This document shows positions 1 through 8,700 of a stretch of 32,846 nucleotides of DNA, in pieces. The notes under the pieces are model-generated. The model saw only the letters and a list, made by a program, of their open reading frames with translations, had not been told where the DNA came from and did not search any database. The translations under genes were made by a program, and so were the position numbers. This DNA comes from Oscillospiraceae bacterium (GTDB taxonomy: Bacteria; Bacillota; Clostridia; Oscillospirales; Oscillospiraceae): NCBI GenBank assembly GCA_015067605.1, contig SVME01000013.1, forward strand, positions 1 through 32,846. Direction: 5' to 3'. How positions within the stretch are numbered: position 1 is the first letter of the stretch; each line of letters opens with the position of its first letter.

Positions 1-2603
1 ACAATGCTGGAAGCGTCGCTGACGGTGAAGTAGGCGTTGTACAGGATCTCAGCCTCGAAGGCCAGAGTGGGATAGCTCAGCGTCAGGGTGGGAACCACCA
101 CGGGAGCGGAGGAATCCACATAGCTCACAGTCAGGGAGCCGTCAGCGTTCTCAACCAGAGTGAAGGTCAGCTCAACGCCGCCGGGAACCAACAGCTTCTC
201 GGTGCCACCGATAACGAAGTTGCAGGTGGTGTCGGTGCAGTAAGCGCTGGCCAGATACCAGTTGGCATTGTCGGAGGTCTTCACAAAGACATAGGAATCA
301 ACATCGAAGGTAACCTTCAGGGTGCCGTTGACGAACTTGTAAGCGCCGGGGTTGGCGTAGTCATCCTCGCAGCCGTAGTTGGCGCCGTTGATGTAGCCAA
401 CCAGGGAGTAGTAGACGCCGTCAGCGTTGGGATCGGCAGCGCCGCAAACAGAGCAGGTGCCGTCCACATAGTTGTGGCCCAGAGCGGGAATGGTCTCGCT
501 GTAGCTGTGGCCACAGCTGGAGCAGGTGAAGGTCTTGGAGCCAGCCTCGGTGCAGGTTGCATCGACGACGGACTCGGTGTAGGAGTGAGCGCAATTGGTG
601 GTGTAGCTCAGCAGAATGGTGTTGCCTTCCTTGCTGATGGTGATGGTCAGCTCAACGCCGCCGGGAACGAACAGCTTGTCAGCAGAAGCCACGTCGCCGG
701 AGCGATACAGGGTGACGGAAGTAACCTCGCCCTGCCAGCCATCGGTCATGTACCAGCCAATGACCTCAGGGCCGTACTTGCCGTAGGGGTAGACCTCCTT
801 CACGCCGATGTAGGAGTCAGCGGTGAAGGTGACGGTCAGCTTGCCATCAACGAACTCGTACTCGCCCAGGTTGGCGGAGTCTTCCTCACAGCCGTAGTTG
901 GCGCCGTTGATGTAGCCGAACAGGTAGTAGTCGTAGGGGTTGTAGCCTTCCTCGGCAACACCGCAGATGGAGCAGATGCCGGAAGAGTAGGTATGCTCAA
1001 CAGAGGCACCGCAGGTGGTGCAGACACCGTCGGTGTTGTGGCTGACGTGGACGCAGTCGGAAGCATCAACAGTGTAGCTGATAATCAGATTGCCGTCCCA
1101 GTTCTCGGTCAGGGTGAAGTTCACAGTCTGGCCGCCGGGAACCATCAGCTTGTTGGCACTGGGAGAGTAGGGATCAGTGAACAGGTACAGGGTTGCGGAG
1201 GTAGCAGAACCAACATAGCCGTTGGTCATGTAGAAGGAAACATTGTCGCTGGCCTTGACGGCGACGTAGCTCTCCTGGTCGAACTTGACAGTCAACTTGC
1301 CGTCAACGAACTTGTACTCGCCCAGGTTGGCCTGATCATCACCGATGCCGTAGTCAGCGCCGTTGATGTAGCCGAACAGGTAGTAGTCCAAATCTGCGGG
1401 AGTGTAGTCGGGGTCAGCCTCACCACAGGTGGAGCAAACGCCGTTCACATAGCTGTGGCCCAGAGCAGCGGTGCTGTTCCACTCGTAGGAGTTGCCGCAG
1501 TTGACGCAGGTGTAGAGGGTGTAGCCGGACTGGGTGCAGGTGGGAGCAATCACATTGGTGGTGTAGTCGTGGCCGATGGGATTGACCGCGTCGGTGGAGT
1601 GGAAGTAGCCACAACGGACGCAGGTGTGCTTGGTGTAGCCATTGTTCTCGCAGGTGGGAGCAATGACTTCATCCTTATAGTCGTGACCCAGAGCAGCGAT
1701 TTCCTCAGTATAGACGTTGCCGCACTTGGAGCAGGTGTAGGTGGTGGTGCCGGCGATGAGGCACTCGGGCTCCTTGGTGACCTCAGAGGTATAGCTATGG
1801 TCGCAGTCGCTGTCAGCGGCCTCATAGCTCAAGGTCAGAGAGCCGTCGGCGTTCTCAACCAGGGTGAACACCAGCTCGGTGTTGCCGGGAACGAACATCT
1901 TCTCGGAGCCGCCGATGACGAAGTTGCAGGTGGTGTCCTGGCAGTAGGCGGGAGCCATGTACCAGTTGGCGTTGCCGGTGGTCTTGATGAACACATAGCT
2001 GTCGGAAGCGAAGGTAGCGGTCAGCTTGCCATCGAAGCTGAACTTGTACTGACCCATGTTCTCGTAGTCTTCCTCACAGCCGTAGTTGGCACCGTTGATG
2101 TAGCCAATCAGGTAGTATTCCACGACACTGGGCTCGGGATCGGGAGTCACGGGCTTGTTGCTGGAGGTAGTGGGATCCTCGGGCTCGACGGTGGAGGGAG
2201 CGTAGGTGCTCCAGGCGCCGTTGCCGTAGTCCCAGCTGCCAGCCTCAACAGTGTAGCAGTTGGTGCCGTCGGTGGGGATGGCCAGATCGGCAGTCTGGTT
2301 CCACTTGTTGTCCCAGCTGTTGGTGGCGTTACCGGGGTTCATTCTGCAGAAGATGACGCTGGTGTAGCCAGCGGGGACAACGACTTCGTAAACGCCGTCG
2401 CCATCGGAGTCAGTGCAGTCCACCCAAGTGTCACCGTTACCGTAGAAGTAAGCGGCGAAGCGAGCACCGGCTTGCTGCCAGTTGCTGTTGGGCTTCAGAT
2501 ACAGCACATCGGGAGTGGCAGCCAGTGCCACTGCGGGAATCATGCTGATGACCATGCAGATCACCAGCACGGCACTAAGGAATTTGCTGAGTTTTCTTGC
2601 CAT
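1..2603 (-). CDS. Secreted multi-module surface protein with CBM26-like domain, four GYINGANYG modules and CxxC repeats (3' end outside window)
   Basis: The reading frame is open from ATG at 2603 to the left edge (867 complete codons, no stop), so the C terminus is missing. AGGAGG lies 7 bases before the ATG. Residues 1-28 are a Sec signal peptide (Arg/Lys, hydrophobic core, ALA-A cleavage). Residues ~31-135 (LYLKPNSNWQQ..., DSDGDGVYEV, VIFCRMNP, NKWNQT) resemble a CBM26 starch-binding domain. Four copies of a ~100-residue module follow (YYLxGYINGANYG, DGKLT, DSYVFVKT, WYM, LFVPGG, LSY), separated by CxxC units of the form GHxY...PTC...YTCxxCG. The last visible residues (LSYPTLxFE...YNxYFTxSD) match the C-terminal domain of the peptidase-like protein at 5758-9255. 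Divergent to a pullulanase, so a starch-adherence role on the cell surface is inferred; no catalytic domain is visible. The function of the four modules is unknown. Confidence 0.85.
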   Translation of the reverse strand, partial: MARKLSKFLSAVLVICMVISMIPAVALAATPDVLYLKPNSNWQQAGARFAAYFYGNGDTWVDCTDSDGDGVYEVVVPAGYTSVIFCRMNPGNATNSWDNKWNQTADLAIPTDGTNCYTVEAGSWDYGNGAWSTYAPSTVEPEDPTTSSNKPVTPDPEPSVVEYYLIGYINGANYGCEEDYENMGQYKFSFDGKLTATFASDSYVFIKTTGNANWYMAPAYCQDTTCNFVIGGSEKMFVPGNTELVFTLVENADGSLTLSYEAADSDCDHSYTSEVTKEPECLIAGTTTYTCSKCGNVYTEEIAALGHDYKDEVIAPTCENNGYTKHTCVRCGYFHSTDAVNPIGHDYTTNVIAPTCTQSGYTLYTCVNCGNSYEWNSTAALGHSYVNGVCSTCGEADPDYTPADLDYYLFGYINGADYGIGDDQANLGEYKFVDGKLTVKFDQESYVAVKASDNVSFYMTNGYVGSATSATLYLFTDPYSPSANKLMVPGGQTVNFTLTENWDGNLIISYTVDASDCVHVSHNTDGVCTTCGASVEHTYSSGICSICGVAEEGYNPYDYYLFGYINGANYGCEEDSANLGEYEFVDGKLTVTFTADSYIGVKEVYPYGKYGPEVIGWYMTDGWQGEVTSVTLYRSGDVASADKLFVPGGVELTITISKEGNTILLSYTTNCAHSYTESVVDATCTEAGSKTFTCSSCGHSYSETIPALGHNYVDGTCSVCGAADPNADGVYYSLVGYINGANYGCEDDYANPGAYKFVNGTLKVTFDVDSYVFVKTSDNANWYLASAYCTDTTCNFVIGGTEKLLVPGGVELTFTLVENADGSLTVSYVDSSAPVVVPTLTLSYPTLAFEAEILYNAYFTVSDASSI
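115..2117 (-). repeat. Four diverged copies of a ~100-aa 'GYINGANYG' protein module (coding repeat)
   Basis: Copies lie at about 2117-1824, 1386-1090, 937-600 and 412-115, all on the minus strand inside the surface-protein gene. Each begins YYLxGYINGANYG or a close variant, then (C)EED/GDD, a YxFxDGKL strand, DSYVxVK, a WYM or FYM aromatic patch, an MFVPG/LLVPGG turn and a final LSY strand. Copies 1 and 4 (ANWYxAxAYC, CNFVIGG) are closest to each other; copy 3 carries an insertion around KEVYPYGKYGPEV. Copy 2 is the most different near its start (DYGIGDD). The strand-rich pattern with conserved aromatics suggests a beta-sandwich carbohydrate-binding module. That is inference from pattern and from the CBM26-like neighbour domain. 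Confidence 0.8.
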
Positions 2604-2673
2604 GATTTTTTCCTCCTAAAAAAATTTCCGTTTTCGTCGAATCCAACCAGAAATAGGCAGGTTCTCCGTAACA

Positions 2674-2700
2674 ATTATATACTATCATAGGAAAACGCAA
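2674..2700 (-). promoter_or_regulatory. Candidate promoter of the surface-protein gene
   Basis: On the minus strand TATAAT occupies 2679-2674, and TTGCGT lies at 2700-2695 with a short 15-base spacer (TTTTGC at 2702-2697 gives 17 bases but is a poorer match). It is 71 bases upstream of the ATG at 2603. The -10 is convincing; the -35 is uncertain. Confidence 0.5.
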
Positions 2701-2834
2701 AAGTCTACCATCCATGGCAAAGTATTCCTGAATACATTTTGGATAAATCCAAGAAACAATTATTTTGAGGACATTTAGCGGGAAAAAAAGATAACCCAAC
2801 ACAGCAAAATCCTCGAAATATTCCAAACTCCCCC

Positions 2835-2863
2835 TTGCGTTGATGGGCACATTCCATTATAAT
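2835..2863 (+). promoter_or_regulatory. Promoter of the pullulanase gene
   Basis: TTGCGT (2835-2840), a 17-base spacer and a perfect TATAAT (2858-2863) sit 34 bases upstream of the ATG at 2898. Transcription should begin near 2870, which leaves no room for an upstream signal-peptide extension. The 295-base gap between the two divergent genes holds this promoter, the minus-strand candidate, and no recognisable operator. Confidence 0.7.
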
Positions 2864-2897
2864 AGTATGGTTAAAAATAATTTGTGAGGTCTTTACC

Positions 2898-5453
2898 ATG
2901 AAGAACAAGCTTTTTGGCCTGCTTCGACGCAAGGCTTCCACCGCCCCCACGGAACCGGTCAAGCACGATGTTACCATCAAGCTCCACTACCAGCGTCCCG
3001 ACGACGACTATACAGACTGGAACGCTTGGATGTGGACCCTCGCCATCGGCGGCAAGGGCTACGAGCTGAAGGATGAGGAAGGCTCCATGACCGCTACCCT
3101 CACCGTGGATGCCCGCTATACTACCTCTGTCAGCTTCATTCTCCGGAAGGGTCAGTGGCAGGAGCAGGAGTTTGGTGAGCGGAAAATCGACATCTCCACC
3201 ATCACTGCCGGCACCGTCCACTACTACGCCACCGCCGACAAGGAGGATGGTCGGGTGGAGCTGGGCACCGACGTGGTGCGGGGCAACAAGCTCACCTCTG
3301 CTGAGCTGGACTACGACACCGGCTTTATCCATATCCACACCGCCGCCCCCATCACCGGCGATTTGAAGAAGGCAATCCGTCTGCTGGACGGCACCGGCCG
3401 TGACGGTGCTATTTCCGCTGCCTCCATCACCGCCGGCGGCGACGGCTACGCCATCCGGCCCAACAAGCCCCTGAATTTGACCACCCTCTACCGCTACAAG
3501 GTGCGTTTTGCCGGCGTGGATCATCCCATCAAGACCACCACCGTCTACGCCTCCAAGCGGTTCAATCAGGAATTCACCTACGAGGGCAAGGATCTGGGCG
3601 CTGTGTGGAGCGCTAAGAGCACCACCTTCAAGGTCTGGGCACCCACCGCTGAGGATGTGAAGGTGGCCCTGTACCGCACCGGCGATGCCAGCAAGCTGGA
3701 CCGCAGCGCCACTGTGGAGATGACGCTGGGCACCAAGGGCGTGTGGACGGTGAACGTCCCCGGTAATCTGAATGGCACCTACTACACCTATCTGGTGAAG
3801 GTGGACGGCCACGAGAACGAGGCCGTGGATCCCTACGCCCGCACCGCCGGTGTCAACGGCCAGCGGGGCATGGTCATCGACCTGTCGGCCACCAACCCCG
3901 CCGGCTGGGATGCGGATAAGAACCCCAACCCCATCAAGAACTACACCGATGCGGTGCTGTATGAGCTGCACGTGCGGGACGCATCCATCGATCCGGATTC
4001 CGGCGTGGAGCCTGCTTACCGGGGCAAGTTTCTGGGCCTTGCCCAGACCGGCACCCGCTCCCCCTCCGGAAAGCCCACCGGCCTGGACTACATCAAAAGT
4101 CTGGGCATCACCCACCTGCACCTGCTGCCGGTGTACGACTACGGCTCTGTGGACGAGGCACATCCGGAGATCCCCCAGTTCAACTGGGGCTATGACCCGG
4201 TGAACTACAATATGCCCGAGGGCTCTTACTCCACCAATGCCGCCAACGGTGCGGTGCGTGTGCAGGAGTTCAAGCAGATGGTAAAGGCTCTCCATGATAA
4301 TGGCATCAGCGTGGTCATGGACGTGGTGTACAACCATGTTTTCGAGGCGGGCACCTTCTGCATGAACAAGATCGTTCCCGGCTATTTCTCCCGCTCCAAC
4401 CCCGACGGCAGCTGGTCCAACGGCTCCGGCTGCGGCAACGACACCGCCTCCGAGCGGCCCATGGTGCGCAAGTTTATCGTGGATTCGTTGGTCTACTGGA
4501 ACAAGGAGTACCACATCGACGGCTTCCGGTTTGACCTTGTGGGTCTGCTGGACACCACCACCATCAATGCGCTGGTGGATGCGGTTCACGCCAATCAGCC
4601 CGATGCGATCTTCTACGGCGAGGGCTGGTCCCTGAACACCGCCGTGGAGCCGGGCAATTATATGGCCACCCAGCCCAACGCCCACCGCACCCCTGAGTTC
4701 GCCTACTTTAGCGACGATATCCGGAACCTCTTGGCTGGCGAGAACGGCCGCACCAAGGGCTTCGTGTCCGGCCTGACCGGCAAGGAGGACCCCCTGTTCC
4801 ATTGCTTCACCGCCGATGTCTGGTGGGTACCCAACCCCACTCAGACCGTCAACTATGTGTCCTGCCACGACAACTACACCCTCATGGATAAGCTGGCGCT
4901 GAGCCGCAAGGATGCCACCCGTCCGGAGCGGATTGCCATGAATAAGCTGGCGGCGGCTATCTATATGACCGCACAGGGCATCCCCTTCATCCACGCCGGT
5001 GAGGAGTACCTGCGGGAGAAGCTGACGGAGGACGGTCGACGTGTGGAGAATAGCTACAACTCTCCAGATTATGTAAACCAAATCCGCTGGAGCTGGCTGG
5101 ACGAAACAGATCGGGCGGATACCGTGGAATATTACAAGGGTCTGATTGCCATTCGCAAGCAGTTCGACTGCCTGCGGCTGGCCACCAAGGCGGAGGTCGC
5201 CGAGAAGGTTTGCTACCGCTGGATCACCAACGAGCTGGTGGTATTCGATATCAAGGACGAGAAGGATAATCTGGTGGTGGTGTTCAACGCCTCTACCAAG
5301 ACACTGCCTCTGGATCTTTACGACCACGATGTGGTGAAGGGCGATTGGAAGGTGCTGGTCAATGCCGACAAGGCGGGCCTGACACCCATCGAAACCGTCA
5401 CCGACGGTAAGGTGGAGCTGCCCCCCATCAGCGCCATGGTTTTGTCCAAATAA
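2898..5453 (+). CDS. pulA: Type I pullulanase (GH13), apparently without signal peptide
   Basis: Hydrolyses alpha-1,6 branch links of pullulan and limit dextrins (family knowledge). It has 851 residues. Residues ~24-150 look like a CBM41/PUD domain (VTIKLHYQRPDDDYTDWNAW). Residues ~226-330 are CBM48 (TTFKVWAPTAEDVKVALY). The pullulanase signature FNWGYDP is at 428-434. GH13 regions: I DVVYNH 475-480; II GFRFDLVGL 542-550 with nucleophile D546; III YGEGW 573-577 with acid E575; IV VSCHDN 654-659 with D658. All catalytic residues are intact. The N terminus (MKNKLFGLLRRKAST) has no hydrophobic segment, so cytoplasmic action is implied, although CBM41 is commoner in exported pullulanases. A weak GTGAGG ribosome site precedes the ATG. 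It is divergent from a starch-binding-type surface protein, consistent with an alpha-glucan locus. Confidence 0.95.
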   Translation: MKNKLFGLLRRKASTAPTEPVKHDVTIKLHYQRPDDDYTDWNAWMWTLAIGGKGYELKDEEGSMTATLTVDARYTTSVSFILRKGQWQEQEFGERKIDISTITAGTVHYYATADKEDGRVELGTDVVRGNKLTSAELDYDTGFIHIHTAAPITGDLKKAIRLLDGTGRDGAISAASITAGGDGYAIRPNKPLNLTTLYRYKVRFAGVDHPIKTTTVYASKRFNQEFTYEGKDLGAVWSAKSTTFKVWAPTAEDVKVALYRTGDASKLDRSATVEMTLGTKGVWTVNVPGNLNGTYYTYLVKVDGHENEAVDPYARTAGVNGQRGMVIDLSATNPAGWDADKNPNPIKNYTDAVLYELHVRDASIDPDSGVEPAYRGKFLGLAQTGTRSPSGKPTGLDYIKSLGITHLHLLPVYDYGSVDEAHPEIPQFNWGYDPVNYNMPEGSYSTNAANGAVRVQEFKQMVKALHDNGISVVMDVVYNHVFEAGTFCMNKIVPGYFSRSNPDGSWSNGSGCGNDTASERPMVRKFIVDSLVYWNKEYHIDGFRFDLVGLLDTTTINALVDAVHANQPDAIFYGEGWSLNTAVEPGNYMATQPNAHRTPEFAYFSDDIRNLLAGENGRTKGFVSGLTGKEDPLFHCFTADVWWVPNPTQTVNYVSCHDNYTLMDKLALSRKDATRPERIAMNKLAAAIYMTAQGIPFIHAGEEYLREKLTEDGRRVENSYNSPDYVNQIRWSWLDETDRADTVEYYKGLIAIRKQFDCLRLATKAEVAEKVCYRWITNELVVFDIKDEKDNLVVVFNASTKTLPLDLYDHDVVKGDWKVLVNADKAGLTPIETVTDGKVELPPISAMVLSK

Positions 5454-5458
5454 ATACC

Positions 5459-5490
5459 AACGAGCGTGCCGAAAAACCGGCACGCTCGTT
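5459..5490 (+). terminator. Hairpin terminator after pullulanase
   Basis: A 13-bp perfect stem (AACGAGCGTGCCG with CGGCACGCTCGTT) and a six-base loop start five bases after the pullulanase stop. The following T run is short (TTT counting the stem end), so efficiency is uncertain. Confidence 0.65.
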
Positions 5491-5516
5491 TCAGCGTGTC
5501 AAAATAGTGATGATTG

Positions 5517-5618
5517 TAGTAAGTTATCGTTTAGCCACTAGCGACGAAGCCGCATTGCTTCCCCCGAGGGGAAGGTATGGCGCCTGCGGCGCTTAGTAGG
5601 CTAAACGATAATTTACTA
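5517..5618. repeat. ~102-bp imperfect palindromic element (REP/MITE-like)
   Basis: Outer arms 5517-5536 and 5599-5618 pair over 20 bases with one mismatch (TTATCGTTTAGCC shared core). Inside, ACTA/TAGT and a GC-rich inner stem CTTCCCC/GGGGAAG (5558-5564 with 5568-5574, loop CGA) continue the symmetry, so the whole element can fold into one long hairpin. It carries no coding sequence. It fills much of the 304-base gap between the pullulanase and the peptidase-like gene. No second copy was seen in this window. Confidence 0.7.
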
Positions 5619-5664
5619 TCCTTGCTTTCTTCCCCATGAATATTAGGCAAAAAACATATTTTCC

Positions 5665-5693
5665 TTGATTTTCCCACCGTTTTACTGTATACT
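5665..5693 (+). promoter_or_regulatory. Promoter of the C39-like peptidase gene
   Basis: TTGATT (5665-5670), a 17-base spacer and TATACT (5688-5693) lie 64 bases upstream of the ATG at 5758. A second possible -10, TATAAT at 5699-5704, lacks a good -35. TAGGAGGT at 5744-5751 is the ribosome site. Confidence 0.65.
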
Positions 5694-5757
5694 TTCTATA
5701 TAATATAAGCTGTATACCAAACCGTTTTACAGCATTTTATCCATAGGAGGTATCTTC

Positions 5758-8700
5758 ATGACAAAAAGGATCTGTTCCGTACTGTTGGTCTGCGCACTGG
5801 CGCTGACCTGCATTGCCGGTCTGAGCTTCCAGACCGAAGCCGCCACCGGCACCTACGCCCCCTACGCTAACATCAATTACAACTACTCATCCACCGTCAC
5901 CTGCGGTACCATCCGCTACATCTCTCAGGTCAGTAGCGATAGCTACTTCTACTCCAGCTACTGGCCCAGCAGCACCTTCGGCTACTACACCGGCCCCAGC
6001 GTTGAGTGCGGCACTGCCAGTATCTCCATGTCCCTGTCTTACATCGGCATCAATAAGACCCCCGACGACATTCTGTCTGCCAACAACGGTGCCACCGTCT
6101 TTGGCACCGGTTGGGGCGGCAGTACCTACAAGTCCTACTCCGCTTCCGCACTGGCCACCGCCACCGACAACTACATCAACGGCGCCGGTAAGTACAGCCC
6201 TCCCGTTATCCACATCCCCGGCTACTCCTCCGCCGGTCACTATGTGGTGGTCATCGGCCGCTCCGGCACCACCTATCAGATTCTGGACCCCTGGCAGCGT
6301 GCCGTCACCTCCATGACCGTCAGCGGTGCCTCCGCTACATACAGCAAGTACGGCTACACCACCTACGACACCATCGACCAGATCCATCAGTGGTACAATT
6401 CCAGCGCCACTATTGATTCTACCACCACCACGGATTACACCTCCTCGCTGGAGTTCCTGCCCTCCCATTGCAAGGTTAAGTGCAACATCTCCATGACGGT
6501 GAACACCCTGCCCTGCTCCATTGGCAGCAACGGCTCCACGTCCATCGAAACTTACGCCATCGGCGACATCTACACTACCACCGGCATCTACAAGAACACC
6601 TTCGGAAACTATTGGTATCAGGTCATCTCCAAGTCCGGTAAGGTGGGCTATATGTACGGCGACAATGCCGATTTGGTGGAGGTGTTGGATTCCGATATCA
6701 CCCTCACCGGTGCAAGCTACCCTAACGGTCATGTTGTGGGCAGCGGCTTCAACCTTTCCGGCACCGTCAGCGCCAGCTACAACCAGTTGACCAACGTGAC
6801 GCTGAAGGTTCACAGCGGCTTCGGCACCTCCGGCGCACAGGTCGTTGGTTACAGCGATGCCACCACCGGCAAGTCTTACCCCTTGGCTTACAGTAACATC
6901 GATGCCTACACCAAGTTTGGAACCCTCACAACCGGCAACTATACCTATGCCATTTACGCATCCTATCAGAACTACTACACCACCGGTGCCACTACGCTGG
7001 GCTCTAGCACCGGCACGGTGGTTCTGGCGGACGAATACTTCGTGGTCATTCCTTCCGCCGCCAATCAGTCCAGCTGTTCCCACAGCTACACCACCACCGA
7101 GATTCCCGGCGAAAGCTGTTTCGCTCCCGGCACCCAGATCAAGGCCTGCTCCAAGTGCGGTCTAATCAGCGAGTCCGCCACCTCCGGTAGCCATAGCTAC
7201 GGCAGCTGGGTCACTACCCCCGCCACCTGCACCGCTTCCGGCAGCCGCACCCGCACCTGCACCCTCTGCGGTGACATCCAGACCGAAGCCATCGCCGCCA
7301 CCGGCCACAGCTACACCTCCAAAACCACCTCTGGCACCTGCACCACGCCCGGCACCACGGTATACACCTGCACCAGCTGCGGCGATAGCTACACAGAAAC
7401 CACTGCCACCGCCGGCCACAGCTACGATGAGGGCAAAGTAATTACTCCCGCTACCTGCGGCACCACCGGCGTCATGCGCTACACCTGCACCGTCTGCGGC
7501 CACAGCTACGACAAGAGCATCTACGCTGGCGAGCACACCTACGACAACGGCGTGGTAGTCACTCCCGCCGGCTGCAACTCCACTGGCGTCATGCGCTATA
7601 CCTGTACCACCTGCGGCCATAGCTACCAGAAGTCCATCTACGCCACCGGTCATACCTACACCACCCGAGTGGTTGCCCCCACCTGCACCAAGACCGGCTA
7701 CACCGTTTACACCTGCACCGGCTGCGGCTCCACCTACAACGCTGACAGCGTTCCCGCTACTGGCCACACCTACGGCACCGGCGTGGTAACGCCCCCCACC
7801 TGCACCACCGGCGGCAAGACCACCTTCACCTGTATGGACTGCGGCTCCAGCTACACCGACCAGATTACCAATTCTCTGGGCCATAACTACAAATCCGTCG
7901 TGACTCAGCCCACCTGCTCTTCTCAGGGCTACACTACCTATACCTGTACCGTTTGCGGCCACAGCTACACCGGCAACACGGTCCCCGCCACTGCTCACAC
8001 CTATAGCTCCAAGGTCACCGCCCCCACCTGCACCGCCATGGGCTATACCACCTACTCCTGCATCAATTGCGGTTACAGCTACACCGGTAATAATGTGTCC
8101 GCCACCGGCCATAGCTACAAATCTGTGGTGACCAAACCCACCTGCACCACCGGCGGCAAGACCACCTACACCTGCACAGCCTGCGGCACCAGCTACACTG
8201 ACCAGATCACCAACGCCACCGGCCACAACTATGTAAACGGAAAGTGCAGCGTCTGCGGCGTGGCAGATCCGAATCATAATGTGATTACCAAGCCCACCAT
8301 CACCCTGAGCTATCCCACCTTGAGCTTTGAGGATCAGATTCAGTATAACGTCTACTTCACCCTGTCCGACAAGACCAACGTGGCGGAGATGGGTCTAATC
8401 ACCTTCAGCTCCAAGCTGACAAGCGGCACTATCAACGATGCGATGGACGTGATTTCCGGCTACACCACCTCCGGCTCCAGCTACATCGCCCATACCAACG
8501 GCATCCCCGCCAAAAATCTTGGTGATGCCCTGTACTTCAAGGTTTACGCTAAGCTGACGGACGGCTCCTACATTTACACCGACATTGCCGGTTATAACGC
8601 CGTGGCCTATGCCAAAACCATTCTGGGCAGCTCCACCACCTCCATGGATGCCAAGCGGCTGATGGTGGCCATGCTGAACTACGGTGCTGCGGCGCAGGTG

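Noticed and set aside
474..2690. 738-residue open frame on the plus strand
   Set aside because: Antisense to the surface-protein gene; very rich in Val/Gly/Ala with no domain, and the minus frame has a signal peptide, ribosome site and repeated modules.
2871..5483. 870-residue open frame on the minus strand
   Set aside because: Lies over the intact pullulanase on the other strand, includes its terminator hairpin, and has low-complexity composition; a GC-codon shadow.
7075..8277. Regular ~114-base periodicity resembling an array
   Set aside because: Not CRISPR: the units are coding, diverged and lack unique spacers between identical repeats; they translate to CxxC repeats.
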